DNA of 37,099 nt from Acidobacteriaceae bacterium (GCA_030039675.1 JASHVE010000342.1:1-37099), one strand, 5' to 3'. Counted from the first letter of the stretch, positions 27,802 through 36,026 are shown. Made by a program: numbers and translations. Notes: generated by a model not told the origin, from the sequence alone.

Positions 27802-28109
27802 ACCTTAACAATTTTAGCAACTGCCGCCGCGTCATGTTCTGCAGGCACGCGCACTAACTAAGATGCAAGTCTGCCAAGTCGGATTCCGCGGTGCGATCGC
27901 CAGAATGTTGAGCTGACTAGCAGGTCCCGAATTTGTGTATACCGAAGGAGGATGTTTAAGTGGCCTTTTCTTCAAGAAAAGGCCACCTTGCACGGCCTCA
28001 AAAAGTCGACGTTAATTCGGGAACTGCTGTAAACCTCAATTTTCAGCCCACCCAGCCGCCGGTCCTCGTCGCTGGGTGAGCTGAGACCTGGAGCAACTCG
28101 TGCCGGTTT
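27802..28109. other. pal-cpoB spacer carrying repeat copy B
   Basis: About 310 bases within the tol-pal cluster. Repeat copy B fills 27919-28028; the flanks show no gene. The spacing here is much longer than within tolQ-tolR-tolA. Confidence 0.5.
27919..28028 (-). repeat. Dispersed MITE/REP-like element, copy B
   Basis: A 110-bp unit that is the reverse complement of copy A (10323-10433). Terminal repeats are 15 bp with one mismatch (AGCAGGTCCCGAATT at 27919-27933 against AATTCGGGAACTGCT at 28014-28028). The internal hairpin at 27960-27986 has a longer stem than in copy A (GTGGCCTTTTCTT / AAGAAAAGGCCAC, 13 bp around one central base). On the pal transcript it would form a strong stem-loop in the spacer before cpoB. 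Confidence 0.88.
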
Positions 28110-28853
28110 TTACTGCTGGTCCATTGAGAAGCCGGCGCGGCGGTTCAACTGCCAGCACTGTTCGTTAGACTCCGTGCAGAATGGCTTCTCTTTGCCGTAG
28201 CTCACGACCCGAATGCGGTCGGCCGCAACGCCCGCTGTCACCAGAGCCTTCTTGGTCGCGTCTGCGCGATTCTGCCCCAGTGCGAGGTTGTATTCGTCTG
28301 ATCCGCGCTCGTCGCAGTAACCACCGATCACGATCTTGATGTTCGGGTGGCTCACAAGATAGCTCGCATCCTTGGCCAGTGTCGTCTGCGCGTCGCTGCG
28401 GATGTCGTAAGTGTCGTAATCAAAGAAGATGTCCTGCACGTTGGCCTTGAACTCTTCTTCCGCACTCATCGTATTGGTGGGTACTGGCACCGCCGGTGGC
28501 TGATTCACCGATACGCGTGCCGAAGCCTCTGCCGTTCCGCCATCGCCGCGGGCGACGAGGTGATAGGTCGTCGACTCGGTTGGCGTTACAGACTTCACGC
28601 CCGAGGTGGGCACGTCACCAATACCGTCAATTGAAACCGACGTGGCGTCCGTCGTATGCCAAGAGAGCTGCACCTGCTGGCCGGCATCAACGACGGTCGG
28701 TGACGCCGTAAGTTGCGCGGTGGGTGCGGCTGCCGTCGCAGGCGGAGGCGTCGCCTGTGGCGCAGGCGCGGGCTGTTTCTTCTTGCAACCTGAAACAGCA
28801 GTCAAAGCAACAAGGAGAGCAACTGGAACAAAAATGCGAGCACGTAATTTCAA
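28110..28853 (-). CDS. pal: Peptidoglycan-associated lipoprotein Pal, with extra Ig-like domain
   Basis: A 247-residue outer-membrane lipoprotein. The signal sequence ends in lipobox AVSGC, giving lipidated Cys23 followed by KKK. Residues about 45-117 look like an Ig-like beta-sandwich (LTASPTVVDAGQQVQLSW, STTYHLVARGDGG), which E. coli Pal does not have. Residues about 133-247 are the OmpA/Pal domain with IFFDYDTYDIRSDAQ and the peptidoglycan-binding GGYCDERGSDEYNLALGQNRA (Asp and Arg ligands). Pal anchors the outer membrane to the cell wall and is recycled by TolB. Position after tolB and before cpoB confirms the identity. Confidence 0.95.
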   Translation of the reverse strand: MKLRARIFVPVALLVALTAVSGCKKKQPAPAPQATPPPATAAAPTAQLTASPTVVDAGQQVQLSWHTTDATSVSIDGIGDVPTSGVKSVTPTESTTYHLVARGDGGTAEASARVSVNQPPAVPVPTNTMSAEEEFKANVQDIFFDYDTYDIRSDAQTTLAKDASYLVSHPNIKIVIGGYCDERGSDEYNLALGQNRADATKKALVTAGVAADRIRVVSYGKEKPFCTESNEQCWQLNRRAGFSMDQQ

Positions 28854-29199
28854 TGGATTACTCCTTCCCCAGATTCAAAATTCTTCCGGACGTCTAAAGC
28901 CGTGCGCAACCGAGTGCAGCCGCTCGTGGCCGTACCTTTCGCGCCTCTCGCAAAGCTAGTCTTGCCTGGCGACGGAGTTTGAGCGGTGATCTTTCCGGCT
29001 CGCACCGTCCGGAGATGTTGTTGTCAAAATCCAGCCGAGTCCCCTCCAGTACTGCAGCAACTCAACCGGCATACCGATTCGAATAAACCCTGCGGCACAA
29101 ACCTCAGCCGAACTTTCGCAACGTTGAAAATGATAGAACAACGATTCGCGACGCCCGCAGGCCACCTTCCGCGACGAATCCTGCTTGTCAAGGCAGGAT
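28854..29199 (-). other. tolB-pal spacer
   Basis: About 346 bases with no convincing gene on either strand. A hairpin (29176-29184 GAATCCTGC with 29193-29201) overlaps the tolB stop codon but has no T-run. The length leaves room for a separate pal promoter, though no clear boxes stand out. Confidence 0.45.
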
Positions 29200-30546
29200 T
29201 CACTTCCAGCTCCAGTTCGGCATGGAGTTGTTGCCCGAGTGTGTCAGTTGGTGCTGCTGCGTGCCATCGGCCAGCATCGTCCAAACCTGTGTGCGTCCGC
29301 CGACAGTCCGCTGGAAGACGATGTGCCGCCCATCCGGCGACCACGAGGGGCAGTCGTTGTTGCCCGACTCATGCGTCACCTGCAGCCACTGCTTGCTTGC
29401 GATGTCCATCACGTAGATGTCCTGGCCGCCGGGATCGCCCGGGCCGTATTTGCGGTTCCATGCGAAGGTCAGCAGCCCTCCGTTCGGCGACCACGAGGGC
29501 GATACGGCGTAACCGCTGTCGGTCATACGCTGAATGTTCGAGCCGTCCTGGTCCATCACGTAAATCTGCGGCTCGCCCGTGCGTCCGCCCGTGAATGCGA
29601 TCTGCGCGTTGGTCTTGGGATTCCACGATGGTGAAATATCCGGGCCCTTGAGCGCCGTGATCCGGTGTGCGCTGCCGCCGCTCGCATCCGCCACCCAGAT
29701 CTCCGAGTCTCCTGACCGTGAGGATGAGAACGCAACCTTCGAACCGTCCGACGACCAGGCCGGCGTGAAATTACTTCCGCCTTCGGAGCCTGCCGAAAAG
29801 CTGACGGCTCGGTTCAGGTCGAAGGAGTACATGCGGACTGCCCATCCGTACTTGCCCAAAGTCGAAAACGCGAGGCGCGAATTATCGGGCGAGACGCGCG
29901 GTGAGACCGTGATGGTGCCGAAGTGGGTAACGGGGTGTTGATTCTCGCCGTCGTAATCCATCACCCAGATCTCTTTGCTTCCGGTCGCAGTGCTCACGTA
30001 GTAGATCTTCGTCTCCGCGATTCCGTTGATGCCTCCGCCAAGCCGCGCAATAATCTCATCAGCGAAGCGGTGCGCGATGGTGCGCGCCATGTCCTCGCTG
30101 GCAGCTTCGTTATACTGCTTGCCCAGCACCTGCGGGTTGGCGGCATTGCTCGTGTCAAAGAGCCATCCGTACACCACGAGCCTTCCATTGCTCACTGAGA
30201 GCGCACCGAAGGCCACCATGGCTGCATTGGCTGGCGCAGCAGACCACTGCGAGAGCACCATCTCCTGCGGCGAACCCGGCATCGCCTGCGGCGCCAGGCT
30301 TTTTGAAACCATCTGGAAGATGCCGGCGTTGTTCAGGTCGTTGTAGAGTGTGGAATCGAAGACGGCTTTCAGGGGTGTTGTCTGGGGATCAGCTCCCACC
30401 GGCTTGAAGTCCGCAACCGCCAGCCGGATGGTGTTATTGCCAAGATTGGTGCCGCTTCGGACCCAATCCTGGGCCTCGACTTGGAGCGCGGGAAAGAACG
30501 CAAACAAAAGCAAAGGGAGAGGCAAAAACCGGAAAATTGCCTTCAT
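29200..30546 (-). CDS. tolB: Tol-Pal system translocation protein TolB
   Basis: A 448-residue periplasmic protein. A signal peptide of about 25 residues (ending VEAQD) is followed by the TolB N-terminal domain (about 30-170, with TIRLAVADFKPVG) and a six-bladed beta-propeller of WD40-like repeats (about 180-448; repeated SPSWSPDG-type and IWVMDYDG-type segments). TolB shuttles between TolA and Pal to release Pal from peptidoglycan. ATG 30546 is selected at the signal peptide; the frame is open 27 codons further upstream. GGAGGAAGG precedes it at a rather long 12 bases. It lies 167 bases after tolA. Confidence 0.94.
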   Translation of the reverse strand: MKAIFRFLPLPLLLFAFFPALQVEAQDWVRSGTNLGNNTIRLAVADFKPVGADPQTTPLKAVFDSTLYNDLNNAGIFQMVSKSLAPQAMPGSPQEMVLSQWSAAPANAAMVAFGALSVSNGRLVVYGWLFDTSNAANPQVLGKQYNEAASEDMARTIAHRFADEIIARLGGGINGIAETKIYYVSTATGSKEIWVMDYDGENQHPVTHFGTITVSPRVSPDNSRLAFSTLGKYGWAVRMYSFDLNRAVSFSAGSEGGSNFTPAWSSDGSKVAFSSSRSGDSEIWVADASGGSAHRITALKGPDISPSWNPKTNAQIAFTGGRTGEPQIYVMDQDGSNIQRMTDSGYAVSPSWSPNGGLLTFAWNRKYGPGDPGGQDIYVMDIASKQWLQVTHESGNNDCPSWSPDGRHIVFQRTVGGRTQVWTMLADGTQQHQLTHSGNNSMPNWSWK

Positions 30547-30713
30547 GCGACGAGCAATCCTTCCTCCAGGGGTGACAAATGGTTGATCGCGCGCCCCGCG
30601 AAAGGGCTCATAGATTGCATGACGCAAATTCCGCCGAAAGGTTGCCTGAATTTGTCAACTAATTTTCTAGGTGGGGCCATCGCCACCACAACCGAACGGC
30701 CGGCAAATTGCTG

Positions 30714-31505
30714 TCAATACTCGCAGTAGTACGAAACCATCAACGTGCTTTGATTATACGCCGAAGGCAATGGCCCGAAGGTGTCGACACGCTGCGCGGC
30801 GCGCAGGCACGACGTATCCAAGGTCTGGCTGCCGCTCGAGTGGTCGAGCTGGACGCGGCCCGGGCTTCCGTCGCGGTTGATGGAGAAAACGATATAAACG
30901 CGCGAACCATGCGGCGTCCTCTGGTCCACTTCGTACTTGTTCCAGCTGCTGGACATCTTGGTGTTGATCTGGTTGACGTACCAGGCGAAGCGCGCGCCAA
31001 AACTGCTGTCGTTTACCGCGACAGGACCGCTGGATGAGACTTGCGGCTGGGTCGCGCGCGGAATGTTGGTGCCGTTCTGTTCGCCGTACTGGGCCAGATT
31101 CTGCTGCCGCGGCGGAGGCTGGTGCTGCTGCGTCTTCGGCGTGGTTTGCTTCTTGGGCTTGACCTGCTTGCCGGAAATGGGAATTGCCGTCTGATCGACC
31201 TCGTGCTGTTCCTTCGGGCTCGGTGGCGCCGGAGCGGGACTGGGTGTCTCGGTGGTCAGCACGTTTTTGTTCATCGGCTGATCGTTGGGCAGCGGAATTG
31301 CGGTCGAGATCGTCACCTCCATGGCTTGGCCGCCCCCCTGATTGCCCCACAGATTGTGCTTGAACAAACCGCTGATCAGGCCATAGGAAATCAGCGCGGC
31401 CAGCAACAGGCCATGCAACAGGAGCGCACCCGCCGCGGGCCCTCCCAATGGCTCCGGCGCAAGTTCCCGTTCCAGTTGCTCAGTTCTTTCAAGAACGCTA
31501 TTCAT
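30714..31505 (-). CDS. tolA: TolA/TonB-type energy transducer
   Basis: A 263-residue protein with one N-terminal membrane anchor (about 25-47, AGALLLHGLLLAALISYGLISG), a long Pro/Gln/Lys-rich periplasmic arm (about 70-160) and a C-terminal TonB/TolA-like domain (about 165-263) with FAWYVNQINTKMSSSWNKYEV and SRVYIVFSINRDGSPGRVQLDHSSG. The C-terminal domain resembles TonB more than E. coli TolA, but its position in a tolQ-R-A-B-pal cluster makes the TolA role most likely: it transmits energy from TolQR to the outer membrane. Its ATG overlaps the tolR stop by four bases. Confidence 0.88.
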   Translation of the reverse strand: MNSVLERTEQLERELAPEPLGGPAAGALLLHGLLLAALISYGLISGLFKHNLWGNQGGGQAMEVTISTAIPLPNDQPMNKNVLTTETPSPAPAPPSPKEQHEVDQTAIPISGKQVKPKKQTTPKTQQHQPPPRQQNLAQYGEQNGTNIPRATQPQVSSSGPVAVNDSSFGARFAWYVNQINTKMSSSWNKYEVDQRTPHGSRVYIVFSINRDGSPGRVQLDHSSGSQTLDTSCLRAAQRVDTFGPLPSAYNQSTLMVSYYCEY

Positions 31506-31945
31506 GGGCTTGACGTGCTGGTTCCGCCATTCTTGGCTTCAAGCGGTTGGGTCACGATCGACACGTTCGTGATCCCCGCCTGCTTCACCGCATCCATCAC
31601 ACTGGCGAAGAGGCCGAACGGCACCGTTTGGTCGGCGCGCAAATAGATTGCCTGGTGGGCTGGATCGACGCCCGGCTGGTGCAGCCTGACGGGCAAATCG
31701 TGAATGTTGATCGGCTGATCGTTGAGAAAGATCTGTCCAGCATGGTCAACCGCCACCACCATGCGCTGCTCGGTGATCTCCTTGACTGTCCGCGTCTTCG
31801 GCACGTTCACTTCAATGCCCGACTGCAAAACGGGCTCGGTGATCATGAAAATCACCAGCAGCACCAGCACTACGTCGACGAGCGGCGTGATGTTGATATC
31901 CGCCAGAGAAGTCCGTGTCTGGCCCGCGTTACTTGTAAACGCCAC
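31502..31945 (-). CDS. tolR: Biopolymer transport protein TolR (ExbD family)
   Basis: 147 residues. A single transmembrane helix carries the essential acidic residue, Asp24 in ITPLVDVVLVLLVIFMIT, part of the proton path with TolQ. The periplasmic domain follows, including ADQTVPFGLFASVMDAVKQAGITNVSIVTQ. The GTG at 31945 is chosen over an upstream start at 31993 because GGGAGG lies six bases before it. It overlaps the end of tolQ by 17 bases and the start of tolA by 4, so the three are tightly coupled. Confidence 0.94.
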   Translation of the reverse strand: MAFTSNAGQTRTSLADINITPLVDVVLVLLVIFMITEPVLQSGIEVNVPKTRTVKEITEQRMVVAVDHAGQIFLNDQPINIHDLPVRLHQPGVDPAHQAIYLRADQTVPFGLFASVMDAVKQAGITNVSIVTQPLEAKNGGTSTSSP

Positions 31946-32705
31946 GCTCGGCCTCCCGCGGGAAGTCCTCGGGTCCGTGCGATGCCGGTCCACGCGCTGG
32001 AATCTCTTCGAGCGAGTTCAGCAGCTCGCGGGCGAAATCGTCCACAGCCGAGGCAAACACCCGGATGCGCGCAGTGAACTGGTTGTAAGCCACCACGGCC
32101 GGTACGGCGACGAATAGGCCGGCGGCAGTGGTAACGAGCGCTTCGGCCATGCCAGGGGCAACGGCGCGCAGTGTCGCAGAACCCGCGGTGCCCAGGCCGT
32201 GAAATGCTTCGACGACGCCCATCACGGTGCCAAACAATCCAACAAACGGTGCGGTCTGTGCAGTCGTCGCCAGCCATGTGAGCCGCCGCTCCAGGCTGGT
32301 GATGGCTTCGCTCGCTGCGGTCTGCGCCGAGCGCTCCAGCGGTGCGAGGTTGCGCGGCGGGCCCGAGCCGCCCGTCTGCCGCCGGTAGGTCTCATAGACG
32401 TCCTCGAAGACCTGGGCCAGTGGACTGGCCGTGCTGTCGCTGGTGAGCACCGCGATTTCCTGCAGCCGCTTGGCGTTGCGGAAAGCTCGAATAAACCGTC
32501 GGCTTTCCCGGGTCGCCCGGCGGAAGGTCGACCACTTGGCCAGAATGATGGTCCAGGAGTAAAGGCTGGCGAAGAGCAGAATCGCAAGCACACCGATAGC
32601 GATGGGCCCGATATTGCCCATCATCTCAGTCAGTGCACCGATGGCCTGGGTACTCCCCGTCTGTACTGGCCCCGAGCCGCCATCAGCCTGCAATATGTAA
32701 GCCAA
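31929..32705 (-). CDS. tolQ: Proton channel protein TolQ (ExbB/MotA family)
   Basis: 258 residues. Three transmembrane helices are seen: about 34-55 (IAIGVLAILLFASLYSWTIIL), 145-170 (APFVGLFGTVMGVVEAFHGL) and 185-210 (EALVTTAAGLFVAVPAVVAYNQF), with the large cytoplasmic loop between the first two. Together with TolR it forms the proton-driven motor of the Tol system. The start is a TTG at 32705 without a visible ribosome site; a pair of in-frame ATG codons near 32624 would remove the first 27 residues. A 12-bp palindrome lies directly upstream. First gene of the cluster, divergent from recN. Confidence 0.94.
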   Translation of the reverse strand: MAYILQADGGSGPVQTGSTQAIGALTEMMGNIGPIAIGVLAILLFASLYSWTIILAKWSTFRRATRESRRFIRAFRNAKRLQEIAVLTSDSTASPLAQVFEDVYETYRRQTGGSGPPRNLAPLERSAQTAASEAITSLERRLTWLATTAQTAPFVGLFGTVMGVVEAFHGLGTAGSATLRAVAPGMAEALVTTAAGLFVAVPAVVAYNQFTARIRVFASAVDDFARELLNSLEEIPARGPASHGPEDFPREAERGVYK

Positions 32706-32716
32706 TGCAACAGTAA

Positions 32717-32728
32717 GAATCGCGATTC
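32717..32728. promoter_or_regulatory. Perfect 12-bp palindrome upstream of tolQ
   Basis: GAATCGCGATTC, centred about 17 bases before the tolQ start codon. It could be a protein-binding site in the tolQ-recN intergenic region or a chance palindrome. Confidence 0.3.
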
Positions 32729-32986
32729 ACCTCAATATCCACGGTATCAGACGCGGTTCCGTCGCCCAAGTCACAGTTTGGATGCCCCATTGCATGCCCG
32801 GTTGCGGTCTGCCGTTCGTCCACCTGCCATTCGTGCTATGCTGCGCTCGGATTCCCTGCGTCCTGGCCTGCTGGATTTTTGGATGCGCGGACGGGGCTCA
32901 ACAGCCCGCGATTCCAGGCTTTCGTCCGCTTTTTCGGCGAAGGAATGGGAAATCCTGACGGTTCAACAAGGACCTCGGACAGATTC

Positions 32987-34678
32987 ATGCTCGTCGAGCT
33001 GCGCGCCGAAAATTACGCCGTAATCGATCACGCCATCGCCTCTTTCGGCCCTGGCCTCAATCTGCTTACGGGTGAAACCGGGGCGGGCAAGTCGATTCTC
33101 GTCGATGCTCTCGCACTGCTGATGGGCGGCAAATCCTCGGCCGATGTAGTGCGCCACGGCGCGGAGAAGGCCGTCGTCTCCTGCGTTTTCGAGTCCACTT
33201 CGGGCGCCGAAGCGATTCTGGAAGAAAACGGTATTGATGCCGAGAGTAGCGAAATCATCCTGCGTCGCGAGATTCTCTCCACCGGCAAGGGCCGCGTCTT
33301 CGTCAACAATCAGCCGGCAACTGTCGTAGTGCTTAAACAGCTCGCGCCCGAGCTCGCGCTGGTACACGCGCAAAGCGAGACGCTTTCGAGCTTCGACCAG
33401 GCCCAGCAGCGCACCCTGCTGGACCGCTTCGGCGGGATATCCACTGATGCAGTAGCCGATGCGCACGCCCGCTGGCGCGCAGCCAACGGCAAGCTCAACG
33501 ACCTGCTCCAGGGCGAGCAGGACCGGCTGCGCATGGTCGATCTCTGGAGCTATCAGCGCAACGAAATCGAGTCTGCGCGGCTCGAAGCGGGCGAAGACGA
33601 AGCGCTGGAAACTGAAAAGCGCGTGCTCGCCAACGCGGAGAAGCTCTACACCGCGGCGATGAACGCCTTCGAGCAGCTTTACGAAGGCGGCTCGTCGGCC
33701 GAGTCGGCGCTGCGCGCGGCGCTGCGCAATGTGGAGGAACTGGCCCGCTACGATGAGCGCTTTGCCGAGGCCTCGCAGCAACTCGCCTCTGTGCGCGCTA
33801 CCGTCGGAGACATCAGTTCGGCGCTGCGCGACTATGCCGAGGCCATCGATGCCTCGCCTGAACGCCTGGCAGAGATCGAAGACCGGCTGGCGCTGCTCGA
33901 CCGGCTCAAGCGCAAGTACGGCAAGACCGTTGCCGAAGTCATCGCTTTTGGCCAGGAGGTTGCCCGCAAGCTCTCCGAAGTCGAAGACCGCGACGAGATC
34001 CTGAAGGCGCTACGCGTCGAACTTGCGCAGGCGGAGAGCGATTACCGCAAGGTTGCCGGCGCGCTGACCGTCGAGCGCGAGGCCGCTGCGGCGAAACTCG
34101 CTAAGCTGGCCGAGGCGCAGATCAACTCGCTGGCCATGAAGGTGCGCTTCGAGGTCGCTGTCAGGAACAGCGAGCAGGAATCCGCGTGGACAGCGGCCGG
34201 CTGGGATGAAGTAGAGTATTGCATCGCCACCAATGCGGGTGAGCCGCTGAAGCCGCTGGCTGAGATTGCCTCAGGCGGCGAGATGAGCCGCGTGATGCTG
34301 GCGCTGAAGGTCACGGTCGAAGAAAATGCCGCGAGGAACCTGTCGAGGGTTAGGAAAAAACCGACGCCGCGCACGCTCGTCTTCGACGAGATTGACATTG
34401 GCATCGGCGGCCGAGCGGCCGAAGCCGTGGGCCAGAAGCTCAAGGCCCTTGCACGAGCCCAACAGGTCCTGTGCGTCACCCACCTTCCGCAGATCGCAGC
34501 CTTCGCCGATCAGCATCTTGTCGTGGAAAAGCGCGAGGCCCAGGGTCGCACAAAAACGCAGATCCGCACCCTCGACGACCGCGCCCGCAACCACGAAGTC
34601 GCCCGCATGTTGAGCGGCGCCAAGGTGACTGAAACCAGCCTGCAGCACGCGGCGCAGATGATCGCGGCAAGCCGGTGA
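32987..34678 (+). CDS. recN: DNA repair protein RecN
   Basis: A 563-residue SMC-like ATPase that acts early in double-strand-break repair. Walker A is GETGAGKSI near residue 29, a coiled coil spans about 160-370 (LETEKRVLANAEKLYTAAMNAF, SRLDRLKRK-type heptads), and the C-terminal half has the signature LAEIASGGEMSRVMLALK and Walker B TLVFDEIDIGIGG. ATG 32987 gives the standard MLVELRAENYAVIDHA start; the frame is open to 32879. RecN is often SOS-controlled, but I found no clear LexA-type box upstream. It is divergent from tolQ. Confidence 0.96.
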   Translation: MLVELRAENYAVIDHAIASFGPGLNLLTGETGAGKSILVDALALLMGGKSSADVVRHGAEKAVVSCVFESTSGAEAILEENGIDAESSEIILRREILSTGKGRVFVNNQPATVVVLKQLAPELALVHAQSETLSSFDQAQQRTLLDRFGGISTDAVADAHARWRAANGKLNDLLQGEQDRLRMVDLWSYQRNEIESARLEAGEDEALETEKRVLANAEKLYTAAMNAFEQLYEGGSSAESALRAALRNVEELARYDERFAEASQQLASVRATVGDISSALRDYAEAIDASPERLAEIEDRLALLDRLKRKYGKTVAEVIAFGQEVARKLSEVEDRDEILKALRVELAQAESDYRKVAGALTVEREAAAAKLAKLAEAQINSLAMKVRFEVAVRNSEQESAWTAAGWDEVEYCIATNAGEPLKPLAEIASGGEMSRVMLALKVTVEENAARNLSRVRKKPTPRTLVFDEIDIGIGGRAAEAVGQKLKALARAQQVLCVTHLPQIAAFADQHLVVEKREAQGRTKTQIRTLDDRARNHEVARMLSGAKVTETSLQHAAQMIAASR

Positions 34679-34810
34679 GACAACGGTCTCGAAAACAGCC
34701 GCTCCGGTTCAAAGAAATTCCTGTTCAAAGAATTTCGTGCCGAACGCGTGCATAGCAGATAAGATAATCGCCACCGGGCTCATCACCGAAAATTCAGAGG
34801 AGAACGCTAG

Positions 34811-35485
34811 ATGATCTTCTCCGCCCGCATTGCCCCAGCCGCCGCGGCGTTGGCCTGCATAGCCGCATCCGCCTTTGTTTCCGCACAACAGGAGTTTCCA
34901 CCGCCGCAGGGCAAAGGCCGCGTCGTTGTGGTAGCCAGCGGCCTGTCCGGTCCTCCGCATTACACCACCGTTTCGCGCGAGATCGCGCAGCTCGGTTATG
35001 ACGTGGTGCTCTTCGACGGCAGTGCCATGGAGCACACTCATGGCGAGGCGGTAAAGTCAGCTATCCTGCAGGCGCAGCAGATGCCGCACGCACTTCCGGG
35101 CAAAGTGGCTCTGGTGGGATTTTCCGCCGGCGGCGGCGAATCACTCTATTACGCCACGCAGTGGCCCGATCTGGTGGTCGGCGTAGTGGTATGGTACCCG
35201 GCCACCTCGTTCATCAAGAACGTGCCCGGCTTTGTAGAGCGGCTGCAGGTGCCCGTGCTGATGTTTGCCGGCGAAAAGGACCACTACCGCGATGGCTGCT
35301 GCACGGCGGAGAATGCACGCTCCATCGCCGACGCGGCCAAAGCGGCGGGCAAGCCCTTCGATCTCTATACTTATCCCAAGACCGATCATGATTTCGTGAA
35401 AGACGGCGCGCACTACAATGCAGAGGCCTACGCCGATGCGTTGCAGCGCACATCCGCCACGCTCAAAGAGTATTTGCCCAATTAG
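34811..35485 (+). CDS. Exported alpha/beta hydrolase, dienelactone-hydrolase-like
   Basis: 224 residues. The first 25 form a signal peptide (ending AFVSA), unlike typical cytoplasmic dienelactone hydrolases. The catalytic triad is readable: Ser105 in the nucleophile elbow GFSAGGG, Asp157 in AGEKDHYRDG, His193 in PKTDHDFVKDGAHYN. A Cys-Cys pair (163-164) follows the Asp and could form a periplasmic disulfide. GAGGAGAA sits six bases before ATG 34811. Substrate unknown: an ester or lactone hydrolase in the periplasm. It is 132 bases downstream of recN and convergent with the orphan receiver gene. Confidence 0.88.
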   Translation: MIFSARIAPAAAALACIAASAFVSAQQEFPPPQGKGRVVVVASGLSGPPHYTTVSREIAQLGYDVVLFDGSAMEHTHGEAVKSAILQAQQMPHALPGKVALVGFSAGGGESLYYATQWPDLVVGVVVWYPATSFIKNVPGFVERLQVPVLMFAGEKDHYRDGCCTAENARSIADAAKAAGKPFDLYTYPKTDHDFVKDGAHYNAEAYADALQRTSATLKEYLPN

Positions 35486-35492
35486 CCGGCGA

Positions 35493-35507
35493 AAGTGGCC
35501 TTTTCTT
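35493..35507. repeat. Possible remnant of the MITE/REP-like element
   Basis: AAGTGGCCTTTTCTT is identical to the left half of the hairpin of copy B (27958-27972). The other half and the terminal repeats are absent. It lies in the convergent gap after the hydrolase gene. Confidence 0.4.
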
Positions 35508-35536
35508 TATCGACAATTTGCCGCGGATTTGGGTGC

Positions 35537-35941
35537 TTATGCCTGGGCGTGGTCTTTTGAGATCGGCAGCAGATGGGCCACAATATCCAGAATCAAGGCC
35601 GGATGAAGGGGCTTGGCCAGGATTTCAAAGTTGTGCCCCTGCTGTCTGGCCATTTCCAGGAGCTCTCCGGTGCCCGGATGGCCGGAGACCAGCAGGATGT
35701 GGCAAGCCGGGTAGTTGGCCTTCAGCACAGTTCCAAACTGAATACCGTTCATCTGGGGCAGCATCACATCCACGAGGGCCAGATCGGGCTGCCACTGGGC
35801 AATGGTCTCGATTGCATGCTCTGCAGAAAAGGCCGTGCGGACCTCATAGCCGCAGCTACGAAAGATCATCTCCAGCGTCTCGGCGACGCTGGTCTCGTCG
35901 TCGATGATCAGTATTCTGCGGCCTCCAGGCGTAATTGGCAT
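35537..35941 (-). CDS. Orphan single-domain response regulator
   Basis: 134 residues consisting only of a receiver domain. The phosphorylation pocket is complete: Asp14 and Asp15 (IIDDET), Asp58 in LALVDVMLPQMNG, Ser86 in LLVSGHP and Lys110 in ILAKPLHP. No output domain and no adjacent kinase, so it would act by protein-protein contact or within a relay whose kinase is elsewhere, possibly the hybrid kinase at 11.7 kb. No strong ribosome binding site is visible. It is divergent from the XRE-S24 regulator, with two palindromes in the shared upstream region. Confidence 0.92.
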   Translation of the reverse strand: MPITPGGRRILIIDDETSVAETLEMIFRSCGYEVRTAFSAEHAIETIAQWQPDLALVDVMLPQMNGIQFGTVLKANYPACHILLVSGHPGTGELLEMARQQGHNFEILAKPLHPALILDIVAHLLPISKDHAQA

Positions 35942-36012
35942 GACTGAGAGATTTCTTGAGTCAAGCTGCTTTTTAGATCAAGAGATCGTTGTAACGGCGT
36001 AGCGACACGGAC

Positions 36013-36026
36013 CTTCAAATTTGAAG
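36013..36026. promoter_or_regulatory. Perfect 14-bp palindrome between the receiver and XRE genes
   Basis: CTTCAAATTTGAAG, 72 bases upstream of the receiver gene start. A plausible operator position for that minus-strand gene; its sequence differs from the palindrome nearer the XRE gene. Confidence 0.4.

Noticed and set aside
34708-34736. Direct repeat TTCAAAGAA after recN
   Set aside because: Two short imperfect copies in an AT-richer gap; no known function and easily due to chance.
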